Shown here one piece after another: positions 33,605-42,035 of a DNA stretch of 64,000 nt. A program made the translations under genes and the position numbers. The notes under the pieces are model-generated. The model had not been told where the DNA came from, made no database searches, and saw only the letters and a program-made list of their open reading frames with translations. This DNA is from Tunturiibacter gelidiferens (GTDB lineage: Bacteria; Acidobacteriota; Terriglobia; Terriglobales; Acidobacteriaceae): NCBI RefSeq assembly GCF_013410115.1, contig NZ_JACCCV010000002.1:1612001-1676000 (forward strand). Direction: 5' to 3'. How positions within the stretch are numbered: position 1 is the stretch's first letter; every line of letters starts with the position of its first letter.

Positions 33605-34943
33605 GTTCTTCACCCTCCGCGATCTGTTGGTCCATAATCTGTCGGTCAATGGTACGGTTCTCACGCGTGGCGAGAGCGTGGGTGAGTACGGAGCCTTCGA
33701 TCTCATTCTCCCATGAGGCTACGACGATGGTGCCGACACCGTTTCCGATCATGTTGACCAGAGCGCGAAAGGTACTGAGGAAGCGATCGATGCCGAGGAT
33801 AAGCGCCATGCCTGCGACGGGAATAGCGGGCACGACAATGAGGGTTCCGACGAGCGCGACGAAGCCTGCGCCCTGTACGCCGCTGGCGCCCTTGGAGGTC
33901 AAGATCGCAACAGCAAAAAGGCTGAGTTGCTGGGCAAAGGTTAGGTGGGTGTTCGTCGCCTGAGCCACGAAGAGCGCGGCCATCGTGATGTAGAGGCTGC
34001 TGCCATCAGTATTGAAGGTGTAGCCAGTGGGGACGACGAGGCCTACGAGAGCCTTGGAGCAGCCGAGGTTCTCCAGCTTCTCCATAAGGCTGGGGAGAGC
34101 AGACTCTGAGGAACTGGTGCCGAGTACGAGAAGAATCTCTTCTTTTATATAGCGCAGGAAGCGGAGGATGTTGAAGCCGGCGAGCCAGGAGACTGCGCCG
34201 AGGATGATGAGGACGAAAAAGGCGCAGGTGAGATAGAAGGTGACGATGAGTTTGAGTAGAGGCCCGAGGGACGTAACACCATAGCGACCCACGGTGAAGG
34301 CCATGGCTCCGAACGCGCCGATGGGCGCGAGGCGCATAAAGAGATTGACGATGGTGAAGATGGCTCCTGTTAGCACATCGAGCAGGCGGATGAGAGGCTC
34401 GGCGCGGCCGCGCATCATGGCGAGCGCGATACCCAGGAGGACAGAGATGAAGACGACCTGCAGAATGTCTCCGCGGGCAAAGGCATCGACCATGGTATTG
34501 GGAATGATGTGCAGGAGAAATTGCGTGGTGTTTTGTGCCTTGGCGGCGCCGGCGTACTCGGCTACAGCCTTTACGTCGAGGGTGGCGGGATTGACGTTCA
34601 AACCTCTGCCGGGGTGGGCAAGATTTCCCGCAACCAGGCCGATGAAAAGCGCAAGAGTAGAGACGATCTCGAAGTAGAGCAGGGCCTTGCCTCCAACCCT
34701 GCCGACCTTCTTCATGTCCTGCATGCCTGCGATGCCCGTGACGACGGTGCAGAAGATCACCACGGTGATGACCATGGCGATGAGCTTGATGAAGCCGTCT
34801 CCGAGAGGCTTCATGGCGATGGCTGTTTGCGGGGCAAAGCGGCCGAGGGCGACACCGAGGAGGATCGCGACGGTTACCTGTACTGAGAGGCTTTGATAAA
34901 AGGGTGTGCGTACCTCAACGGCTGGAGCGATCTCTGTTCTCAT
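33591..34943 (-). CDS. dctA: Dicarboxylate:cation symporter
   Basis: A 450-residue member of the DAACS family. It has eight TM helices with the two re-entrant hairpins: HP1 at [20 protein letters not shown] (serine-rich SSSE motif) and TM7 at [17 protein letters not shown], with HP2 near [20 protein letters not shown]. These residues form the Na+/C4-dicarboxylate site in DctA. ATG 34943 has AAGGAAG at good spacing. The gene sits between a TonB-dependent receptor and periplasmic enzymes, so it probably imports the C4-type product of the pathway across the inner membrane. Confidence 0.92.
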   Translation of the reverse strand: MRTEIAPAVEVRTPFYQSLSVQVTVAILLGVALGRFAPQTAIAMKPLGDGFIKLIAMVITVVIFCTVVTGIAGMQDMKKVGRVGGKALLYFEIVSTLALFIGLVAGNLAHPGRGLNVNPATLDVKAVAEYAGAAKAQNTTQFLLHIIPNTMVDAFARGDILQVVFISVLLGIALAMMRGRAEPLIRLLDVLTGAIFTIVNLFMRLAPIGAFGAMAFTVGRYGVTSLGPLLKLIVTFYLTCAFFVLIILGAVSWLAGFNILRFLRYIKEEILLVLGTSSSESALPSLMEKLENLGCSKALVGLVVPTGYTFNTDGSSLYITMAALFVAQATNTHLTFAQQLSLFAVAILTSKGASGVQGAGFVALVGTLIVVPAIPVAGMALILGIDRFLSTFRALVNMIGNGVGTIVVASWENEIEGSVLTHALATRENRTIDRQIMDQQIAEGEERERI

Positions 34944-35018
34944 GGTCACTTCCTTGGGCCATGCTTCCAGGGCCTGTGTGCTGCTCGCGATGCAGGTACT
35001 GGTGAGAGGTTCGACAGA

Positions 35019-38000
35019 TTAGAAGGTCAGCTTGACTGCTAACTGGATTTGCCTGGAGGTGAAGGTGGTCTGGTCGATCAGACCGGCGGCAGGAACGCCG
35101 TTTCCTGACCCATCGTAGATTTGGAAGTGGTCTGTGGGTGCAGCGAAGTCGGCGTGGTTCATCAAGTTGAAGATCTCTGCCCGAAATTGCAGGTTGGCGT
35201 CTTTGCCGAGCCGCTCAATCGGCGTGTTCTTGTAAAGAGAGAAGTCGAAGTTAATGCTTCTCGGACCGGTGAGCTCATTCCTTCCGGCGTTACCCATGCG
35301 ATTGACGGGATTTGGGAACGCGAAGCATTTGAGATTGATATAGCCGTTCGGATCTCCGGTGGTGAGCTTGCAGCCCTTGAGCCGGTCGGGAAAGTCGAAG
35401 GGTATGGCGGCGTTGGTTCCAAGGGGATCTCCGCCGATGGTGACGCTGAACGGAGCTCCGCTGGCCGCCGTAAAGATGCCACCGGTCTGCCAACCATTAG
35501 TGGCCCATCCTGCGATGCCATGGCGGGACTGGTCTCCGGGAATGTTGTAGATCGAGTTGATGGTGAGGTTCTGGCCAATGTTTGTGTCGCAAGGGCCGCG
35601 ATGGGTTTGGGGAGCGATGTAGAGGTCTACATTAAGCGAGTTTCTGTACTGATCAGAAGCTGCCGAGCCTGAACTGGTATCGATGCAACGAGACCAGGTG
35701 TAGGAGAGCTGACCCTGGAGGCCATGCCAGGGAGACTGAGTGATTTGGGTTTCAAGGCCGTGGAAGTAGGAGTTACCGTTCCAGCGTGCGTCGAGGGTTT
35801 GGCCAACGAGAGGATCGACGACGGTTCCGCTGCCGATGGGAGTAGGCCAATAATAGTTCTTTCCATCCGGAGTGGTCGGGAGGACGATATTTCCGTCGTC
35901 CGTCTGGTACCAGTTGTGGACGCCGCGAGAGCCGACGTAACCGACAAGCAAGGTAGTGTCTTTGGCAATGGCGCGCTGGGCGTTGAGATTCCACATCATG
36001 ATGTAATTGCGCGGGGGGTTGTACTGGAGGACGTAGAAGTTGCGGCTGGCAGGATTGTTCGCGACGATTTCATAGGCGGTGGTCGGAAAAGCTCCTGCAG
36101 GGAGGACTCCTGTGCTGGCATCCTGAGCGAAGGGGTAGGCCGCGTCAACGCCGCTGCCCATCTCTACGATGTAAGGCAGTATGTCGTAGATGCCGAAGGC
36201 TCCGCGGACCGAGGTGTTGCCATCGCGGAATGGATCCCAGGCGAAGCCGACTTTGGGCTGGAAGTTCTTGAAGGTTGGGTTCTTGATGTAGGGGTTGCCG
36301 AGGTAGGGAGTGTCGCCCTGGAGAACGCGGAGGTTGGAGAGCTTGCCGTTGATCTCGTAGGGGACAGAGGCAGTCTCATAGCGGAGTCCAAGGTTGAGGG
36401 TGAGATTGGGAGTTAGACGGAGGTCGTCCTGGACGTAGGCTCCGAAGATGGTCTGCCGTAGGTTGCGCGGGGTGAGGGTGGAGGGCAGGGTGGTGATGAA
36501 AGACTGTGGCTGGTTGGTGATGAAGGAATCCAGAGAGGGGAAGGAGAAGTTGCCGCCGGGGGCATCGGAGCTCTCCTGGTTGTCCTGGATGCGTTCGAGG
36601 CTGATGCCGAAGGTGAAGTTATTTTTACCGGCCGTGTGAGAGACGTCGTCGTAGCCCTGGAAGGAGTTCCATCGAAAGAGAAGCGGGCTCGCAGCACTAA
36701 CGCCTCCGGTGAAGGTAGTGAGGCCGGGGACCTGGACGATTCCGGCGCTGTCTCCGGGCTGAAAGCCGTACTGCGGGTCGGCGGCAGCTGGCTTGATGGC
36801 GGAGGCGGCGTAGGGGGAGCCAGCGTTGTCGCGGCTGAAGCCGATGTGGGCGGTATTGACTGTGGCTGAGGAGAACAGGTGCGTCTCGAGGATCGAGACT
36901 GCCTGGCGAACTGTTTTGCTGAGAGTAAGGACGTTGTTGAAGGCATCCGGCTGCTGGCTCGGTGAGTTGTCATACATGTAGACGACGGCAATGCTGTCCT
37001 TTGCTGAGAAGGTGCGGTCGACCTTGATAGTGAAATAGTTCTCGCTGGTCACTTGATAGGCCGGGAAGGTGTAGGTTCCGGTGTCTCCCTGTGTGTTTCC
37101 AGTGTTCGGGAGAGGAATGAAGGCATTCATGAATGTCACGATGGCGGGGTCGGGGGTAACGTGCGTAGTGGAAGCGCAGGGGTTAGAGCCGTCGGCGGAG
37201 GGAACGCAGAGGGTTCCTGCGCGAGCGGCTGGTGACGGGACCGTATCGATGTAAGAGACTCCAAGGTTTTGACGGACGCCTTCATAGTCGCCGAAGATGA
37301 ACGTCTTTTCCTTCTGAATGGGGCCGCCAAAGGAGGCTCCGAACTGATTGCGGCTGAAGTCCGGCTTCTGGGCGGGATCAAAGTAGTTGCGGGCGTCGAG
37401 GGCGGCGTTGCGGGCAAACTCGTAGACGCTTCCATGGAAGACGTTGGTTCCCGAGCGAGTTACGGCGCTTACGACTCCAGCCGCGGTGCGACCGTACTGA
37501 GCCATGGGGTTAGTGGTGACGACTGTGAACTCCTGCAGTGCGTCTACTCCGATGTTCCCTCCGAGCACACTTCCGGGGCCTGCGTTCGAGTAGTCGTTGA
37601 TGTTGATCCCGTCAAGGAGATAGCTGTTCTGCTGGGGACGTCCTCCGGCGATGCTGAGCTGGCCGCCGAGACCTCGCTTCATGCGGTCGGGCGCGCTGAC
37701 GGGCGGCTGGGTCTGGATGACGGTAACACCCGGAGAGAGGGCTGCGAGATCGGTCCAGGAGCGGCCATTGAGGGGAAGCTCGCGCATCTCGTGGCCGCTC
37801 ACGGAGTCGCTAAGTTGAGAGCTGGTGACGTCGACCGACGAAGGACTTTCTGTGACGACGACCTCTTGAGAGATGCTGCCGAGCTTTAGCGTGAAGTTGA
37901 TAAGGGAGGCCTCTCCGACGGTTAGCACAACACCCTTGCGGGTTTCGCCAGCGAACCCAGGTGCGGAGACCTTAACGACGTAGTTGCCGGGGACGAGGGC

Positions 38001-38354
38001 GGACGCGTTGTAGTTGCCGTCATCGTTTGCAACCATGGTCCGACTTATTCGGGTGTCGACGTTGGTGATGAGGACCTGAGCCTTGGGAATCTTGGCTCCG
38101 GTGATGTCCTCAACGGTTCCGGAGAGGTTTGCGCGGTTAGTCTGTGCGTGGGATATCGAAATACCGACGAGCGCGAGTAGCAGTGCCAACAGAGAGTGCA
38201 CTCCAGATCGCGTTGCGACGTTATGCCTTATAGACTTCTTTGGAAAGCGTAGAAGTTGTGCGTGAGACGGCTCAGGGGCTCCGATAGTGGGTGGGACTTG
38301 GGTAGAGGAGCTGATCTTGACGGAATCTTTCGGGCCATGGGCTGTGTCATGCAT
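35019..38354 (-). CDS. Oar-type TonB-dependent receptor of the carboxylate cluster
   Basis: About 1111 residues. ATG 38354 follows AAGAGGA, and the ORF upstream of it has poor composition. There is a long N-terminal basic stretch, then a signal segment (SLLALLLALVGISISHAQ), a carboxypeptidase-regulatory domain (LSGTVEDITGAKIPKAQVLI), a plug (LPLNGRSWTDLAALSPGV; VDALQEFTVVTTNPMAQYG) and a barrel ending IQLAVKLTF. As first gene of the leftward cluster and adjacent to dctA, it is the candidate outer-membrane entry port for the substrate of the four exported enzymes. The intergenic inverted repeat at 38426-38448 probably controls it. Confidence 0.9.
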   Translation of the reverse strand: MHDTAHGPKDSVKISSSTQVPPTIGAPEPSHAQLLRFPKKSIRHNVATRSGVHSLLALLLALVGISISHAQTNRANLSGTVEDITGAKIPKAQVLITNVDTRISRTMVANDDGNYNASALVPGNYVVKVSAPGFAGETRKGVVLTVGEASLINFTLKLGSISQEVVVTESPSSVDVTSSQLSDSVSGHEMRELPLNGRSWTDLAALSPGVTVIQTQPPVSAPDRMKRGLGGQLSIAGGRPQQNSYLLDGININDYSNAGPGSVLGGNIGVDALQEFTVVTTNPMAQYGRTAAGVVSAVTRSGTNVFHGSVYEFARNAALDARNYFDPAQKPDFSRNQFGASFGGPIQKEKTFIFGDYEGVRQNLGVSYIDTVPSPAARAGTLCVPSADGSNPCASTTHVTPDPAIVTFMNAFIPLPNTGNTQGDTGTYTFPAYQVTSENYFTIKVDRTFSAKDSIAVVYMYDNSPSQQPDAFNNVLTLSKTVRQAVSILETHLFSSATVNTAHIGFSRDNAGSPYAASAIKPAAADPQYGFQPGDSAGIVQVPGLTTFTGGVSAASPLLFRWNSFQGYDDVSHTAGKNNFTFGISLERIQDNQESSDAPGGNFSFPSLDSFITNQPQSFITTLPSTLTPRNLRQTIFGAYVQDDLRLTPNLTLNLGLRYETASVPYEINGKLSNLRVLQGDTPYLGNPYIKNPTFKNFQPKVGFAWDPFRDGNTSVRGAFGIYDILPYIVEMGSGVDAAYPFAQDASTGVLPAGAFPTTAYEIVANNPASRNFYVLQYNPPRNYIMMWNLNAQRAIAKDTTLLVGYVGSRGVHNWYQTDDGNIVLPTTPDGKNYYWPTPIGSGTVVDPLVGQTLDARWNGNSYFHGLETQITQSPWHGLQGQLSYTWSRCIDTSSGSAASDQYRNSLNVDLYIAPQTHRGPCDTNIGQNLTINSIYNIPGDQSRHGIAGWATNGWQTGGIFTAASGAPFSVTIGGDPLGTNAAIPFDFPDRLKGCKLTTGDPNGYINLKCFAFPNPVNRMGNAGRNELTGPRSINFDFSLYKNTPIERLGKDANLQFRAEIFNLMNHADFAAPTDHFQIYDGSGNGVPAAGLIDQTTFTSRQIQLAVKLTF

Positions 38355-38425
38355 GGGGGGTCCTCTTTTACGTCTCGACTTGCATAGTTCGCTGTGCCTA
38401 TAATCTCGGGCCTGTGAGGAACTCT

Positions 38426-38448
38426 CGGTGATCAGGCAGCTATCACCG
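38426..38448. promoter_or_regulatory. Inverted repeat in the divergent promoter (candidate operator)
   Basis: CGGTGAT (38426-38432), nine bases, and ATCACCG (38442-38448) form a perfect 7-bp inverted repeat with centres about 16 bp apart. It lies midway in the 160-bp gap between the receptor operon and the divergent wHTH regulator, the expected place for a shared operator. Confidence 0.55.
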
Positions 38449-38514
38449 TAGACTGAGCGTCCAAGAAAGTCTTTTGAGAATTGCAAAAAAAAGATAAAGG
38501 AATTATTAAGCTCC

Positions 38515-40422
38515 ATGTCACACACGGTCAGCCACTTATACGAGTTTGGAAACTTCAGTCTGGACCCCGTTCAGAGGCTTCTTCTTCGCCATGGAAGACC
38601 TGTCTCAGTAACTCCGAAGGCGTTCGACCTGCTGGTGGTGATGGTAGAAAACAACGGTCAGCTGCTGTTGAAAGAAAAGCTCATGGACGCTCTCTGGCCG
38701 AAAGTGTCGGTCGAGGAGGGTAATCTGGCGGTGACGGTCTCGCATCTGAGGAAGATCCTAGGGGACGATCGCGAGAAGCATGTCTATATTGAGACGGTAT
38801 CGAAGCAGGGGTACCGATTTGTGGCACAGGTATTAGAAGGGCCGGAGGTTCCGCTCGAATCCAGTGAACTGCACGCAGAGCTGGAGGAGCACGTCGCGAT
38901 GGCGCCAGTAGATTATGCGCTTATGCCCAGGGTGGTGATGGTGCGGAAGTGGATGGCTGGCCCGGCCATTGCGCTCGCCGGGCTGCTCGCTATGGCAGGG
39001 TGGCTGGTTAGCAGGCATATTGATACGGCTTCGGCAAATGGCCGTTCGATAGGATCACTGGCTGTACTGCCTTTTGCGACCATAGGTGGCAAGAGTTCCG
39101 ATGAGTATCTTGGCCTGGGAACGGCCGACGCGCTGATCACGAGACTCTCGAATACTGGCAAAATTTTGGTCCGGCCGACCAGCGCAATCGAGAAGTATAG
39201 GAACAGCTCAATCAGCGTAGAGAGCGCCGGCAAGGAGCAGCAGGTAGACGCGATCATTGACGGGAGGATCCAGCGCGAGGGGAATCGCGTGCGGATGACG
39301 GTCCAGATGGTGAGGGTGGGGGACGGAGCGCAATTGTGGGCGCAGACGTTTGATGAGGAATTTACGAATATCTTCAGCCTGGAAGATGAGGTCTCGGAGC
39401 GTGTCGCACATTCCATTCGTCTACAGCTGAACAATAAGGAAGAGAAGAGGTTTACTAAAAGGCCCACGGAGAATCAGGAGGCTTACAGCGCGTTCGTCAA
39501 GGGCAGGTACTACTGGAACAAGCGGACGAACGAAGGGATGATGAAAGGGCTGGAGTATTTCCGCGAGGCGATACGGATGGATCCGAACTTCGCTGAGGCG
39601 TATGAAGGGGTGGCGGATTCCTATGCCGCGCTGGGACTTTACGCGGCGATTCCTCCGGAGGAGGCGTTCCCGGCGGCACGGGATGCGGCACACAAGGCTC
39701 TCCAGATGAACGAAGACCTGGCCGATGCGCATGCGACTCTGGGATTGATTGACTTCTACTATGACTGGAATGGCCCCGCAGCGCAGAACGAGTTTCAGCG
39801 CGCCTTCGATGTAAACCCCAATTATGCGATGGCGCATTCGTGGAACGCCGAAAACCTGGCGGCAATGGGGCGCTTTCCGGAGGCGCTGGTGGAGGCGCGA
39901 CGGGCGGTGGAGGAGGATCCTCTGTCGCTGATTGTGAACAGTAACGCTGGATGGACCTTCTGTCTGGCTGGTCAGTATGAAGAGGCTATCCAGACCCTTA
40001 GCAGGGCAATCGACATAGACCCGAGCTTTCCGCGTACTCACTTTCGCCTCGGTAATGTGTATGAAACGAGGGGTCTGTACGACAAGGCAATCACGGAGTT
40101 CACGCAGGCCGTGCAGCTCTCGGGAGGTGACGTCTACTACACGGCGGGCCTGGGGCATGCGTACGCAATGGCGGGCAGGACTAGCGATGCACGGCAGGTC
40201 CTCATTTCGCTGCTGGATAAATCCGCTCACCAATACGTGCCCGCGTTTGCGGTTGCGATGGTATACGCCGGACTGAAGGATAACGGGCAGGCTCTCTATT
40301 GGCTAGAAAAAACCTCTGCCGACCACTCCACGTCCATGGCATATCTGAAGGTTGACCCTTTCCTGAGCGGGCTGCGTTCCGATCCGAGATTTGCCAAACT
40401 TTTGCAGCGGATGAAGTTTTAG
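38515..40422 (+). CDS. CadC-like wHTH regulator with TM helix and TPR domain
   Basis: A 635-residue membrane-anchored transcription factor. Residues about 10-105 are an OmpR-type winged helix (LYEFGNFSLDPVQRLLLRHG ... TVSHLRKILGDDREKHVYIE). A single TM helix follows at about 145-165 (AIALAGLLAMAGWLVS). Next are a TolB-N-like/adenylate-cyclase-associated domain (SLAVLPFATIGGKSSDEYLG) and at least six TPR-type helical pairs to the end. The topology puts DNA binding inside and TPRs outside, suited to sensing a periplasmic cue. It is divergent from the receptor-dctA-enzyme cluster and is the natural candidate for its one-component regulator. Confidence 0.9.
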   Translation: MSHTVSHLYEFGNFSLDPVQRLLLRHGRPVSVTPKAFDLLVVMVENNGQLLLKEKLMDALWPKVSVEEGNLAVTVSHLRKILGDDREKHVYIETVSKQGYRFVAQVLEGPEVPLESSELHAELEEHVAMAPVDYALMPRVVMVRKWMAGPAIALAGLLAMAGWLVSRHIDTASANGRSIGSLAVLPFATIGGKSSDEYLGLGTADALITRLSNTGKILVRPTSAIEKYRNSSISVESAGKEQQVDAIIDGRIQREGNRVRMTVQMVRVGDGAQLWAQTFDEEFTNIFSLEDEVSERVAHSIRLQLNNKEEKRFTKRPTENQEAYSAFVKGRYYWNKRTNEGMMKGLEYFREAIRMDPNFAEAYEGVADSYAALGLYAAIPPEEAFPAARDAAHKALQMNEDLADAHATLGLIDFYYDWNGPAAQNEFQRAFDVNPNYAMAHSWNAENLAAMGRFPEALVEARRAVEEDPLSLIVNSNAGWTFCLAGQYEEAIQTLSRAIDIDPSFPRTHFRLGNVYETRGLYDKAITEFTQAVQLSGGDVYYTAGLGHAYAMAGRTSDARQVLISLLDKSAHQYVPAFAVAMVYAGLKDNGQALYWLEKTSADHSTSMAYLKVDPFLSGLRSDPRFAKLLQRMKF

Positions 40423-40467
40423 ATTTTCACAGTTACCGTATTACGCAATGCACGTCCCCGCTCCAAG

Positions 40468-40530
40468 TCCGTTTGCCAAAACCCCAGCGAAAACGGATAC
40501 CTACCCGTTTCAAAAAATTACTGCAGCGAA
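40468..40530 (+). repeat. Dispersed structured repeat family 3, copy B
   Basis: CCGTTTGCCAAAACCCCAGC, then GAAAACGG and CAAAAAATTACTGCAGC, parallel 27768-27833. The CCGTTT/AAACGG stem is shorter but changed on both sides, keeping a hairpin. Confidence 0.5.
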
Positions 40531-40769
40531 GTGCCCTTTTCAAACTATGTCTTGGCCTCCTTAGGAGGAATCACGACGGCGGAGCCATCTTATCCTGCGT
40601 ATCTAGGCCGAGCAGCTTTGAACCCCAAAACAGCAAATCTCTCCACCTCTCAAAACGGGAGAAATCTTCCGTCTTTCAGCAACCCACTCGACGCATGATC
40701 TTCTCTGAAGATCCCACTCAACTGCTATTTCCCGCGGATTCCGGTCAAAATATCGAGAAACAAACAGCT

Positions 40770-41015
40770 GCTCCACAAGTGGCGGGACTAAATGGCGGTG
40801 GACGCAGTCTTAAGCGAACCGCTCTCCAACTCAATTCCCGTCAACAGGGAGAAATACAGGGATTTTTCGGCGTTTTATGGTTGACTTTATTGAAGCCGAA
40901 GCGACTGTATTGGCTTCATTGACGGAGACTTACCCTTTACTAGCATTTAGCAGTAGCTACATAGAACAGGGAATTAATCCTTGGGTATCAGGGAATTTAA
41001 TTTGATGATTTGGGA
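40770..41015 (+). repeat. Dispersed non-coding repeat family 2, copy B
   Basis: AATGGCGGTGGACGCAGTC, then TAAGCGAACCGCTCTCC, AATACAGGGATTTTTC, AACAGGGAATTAATCC and CAGGGAATTTAATTTG are collinear with copy A at 9340-9560. It overlaps the 3' end of the DoxX-like gene on the other strand. Confidence 0.5.
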
Positions 41016-41724
41016 AGATTGAGGTACTCTCCAACATTAAATCTAGCGTCTCCCTGCTCTTCACTATGGGACAACCAGTGGCCACCTTTGTGTCGACACC
41101 CGCTGCCGATTTGCTTGTATCGCTCAGCATTTGAGCTAGCGAATCTGCAACAACCCAGGCGGCGCCGGTCAGCGCAAGATTTAGTGCGCTTTCGGTCCAG
41201 TTGAAATGGCTCGAGGGATCGGCTACGAGCATCGGCCCGTTCGCCAACAAGCCGAAGGATGCAATCATAACCGTCAGCAGAATCCCTGCGAGTCTGGCCT
41301 GTATTCCTGTCAAGATTCCAAGGCCGGCCGCGATGAAGCAGACTCCGGTTACACAACCCCAGAAAACTTGCCCCGGCGGCAGCCATTTTGGGACCAGCGG
41401 GGCGGTGAGGTTCATATAAATAAAATGAGCTGCGCCCCATATCATGGAACAAACGCCGAACGCCATCCGGCCCAGCCGTGTGAGGCGCACGGTCAGTGCT
41501 CTGTCAATCTGGGCGATGGTGGCATAAACGATCAGAGCGCTCGCGGCGATCGCCAGTTGCATGGCGATGTTTTCGTAGGTGCCGTATACGGCGTAACCGC
41601 TGACCAGCAAACGGCCGTTCATTAGCAGGAGGACAAAGACGGCGTAGTAGCCGGTAAGCGCCGCGGCACCCCAGGCCGCGGTTTGGCGCCATTCGATGGC
41701 CGCCGCCGTGACAACCATAAACAC
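40957..41724 (-). CDS. DoxX-like membrane protein, probably damaged at both ends
   Basis: Five or six TM helices are visible (AAWGAAALTGYYAVFVLLLM; IAMQLAIAASALIVYATIAQ; MAFGVCSMIWGAAHFIYMN; VFWGCVTGVCFIAAGLGILT), with DoxX-type features: an HF after helix 3 and a Pro-rich loop before helix 4 (APLVPKWLPPG). The first helices of the usual fold are missing. An overlapping frame (41622-41855) holds a signal-like start (SVALAFVCCATVSYEHVCAA) that may be the lost N-terminus after a frameshift. The C-terminal 25 residues are translated from repeat family 2 and look non-native. Probably an inactive or altered gene. Confidence 0.55.
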   Translation of the reverse strand: MFMVVTAAAIEWRQTAAWGAAALTGYYAVFVLLLMNGRLLVSGYAVYGTYENIAMQLAIAASALIVYATIAQIDRALTVRLTRLGRMAFGVCSMIWGAAHFIYMNLTAPLVPKWLPPGQVFWGCVTGVCFIAAGLGILTGIQARLAGILLTVMIASFGLLANGPMLVADPSSHFNWTESALNLALTGAAWVVADSLAQMLSDTSKSAAGVDTKVATGCPIVKSRETLDLMLESTSIFPNHQIKFPDTQGLIPCSM

Positions 41725-42035
41725 GCCTGCGGAATAGGTAAGAGTTCGACCACTACCGGCACTCCCGTTGGTGTCTGTGCAGCGCAGACATGTTCATAGC
41801 TAACGGTCGCGCAACAGACGAACGCTAATGCAACAGACGCATATATGGTTGTCAAAGCTACACCTTGCTATCCCCACCTATTGATAATTCGCACTCACTC
41901 ACATCCTATTCGAAACGTTTCTAGGCTTACAGATGAATAACCTCGATGCAAAATCCACTTGCGTTTCTTTTTTCAAATATAGGGCCGGCGACAGAGAAGT
42001 GTGTCGCCACCGCCGGCTTCTGGGTCGGTTGAAAT

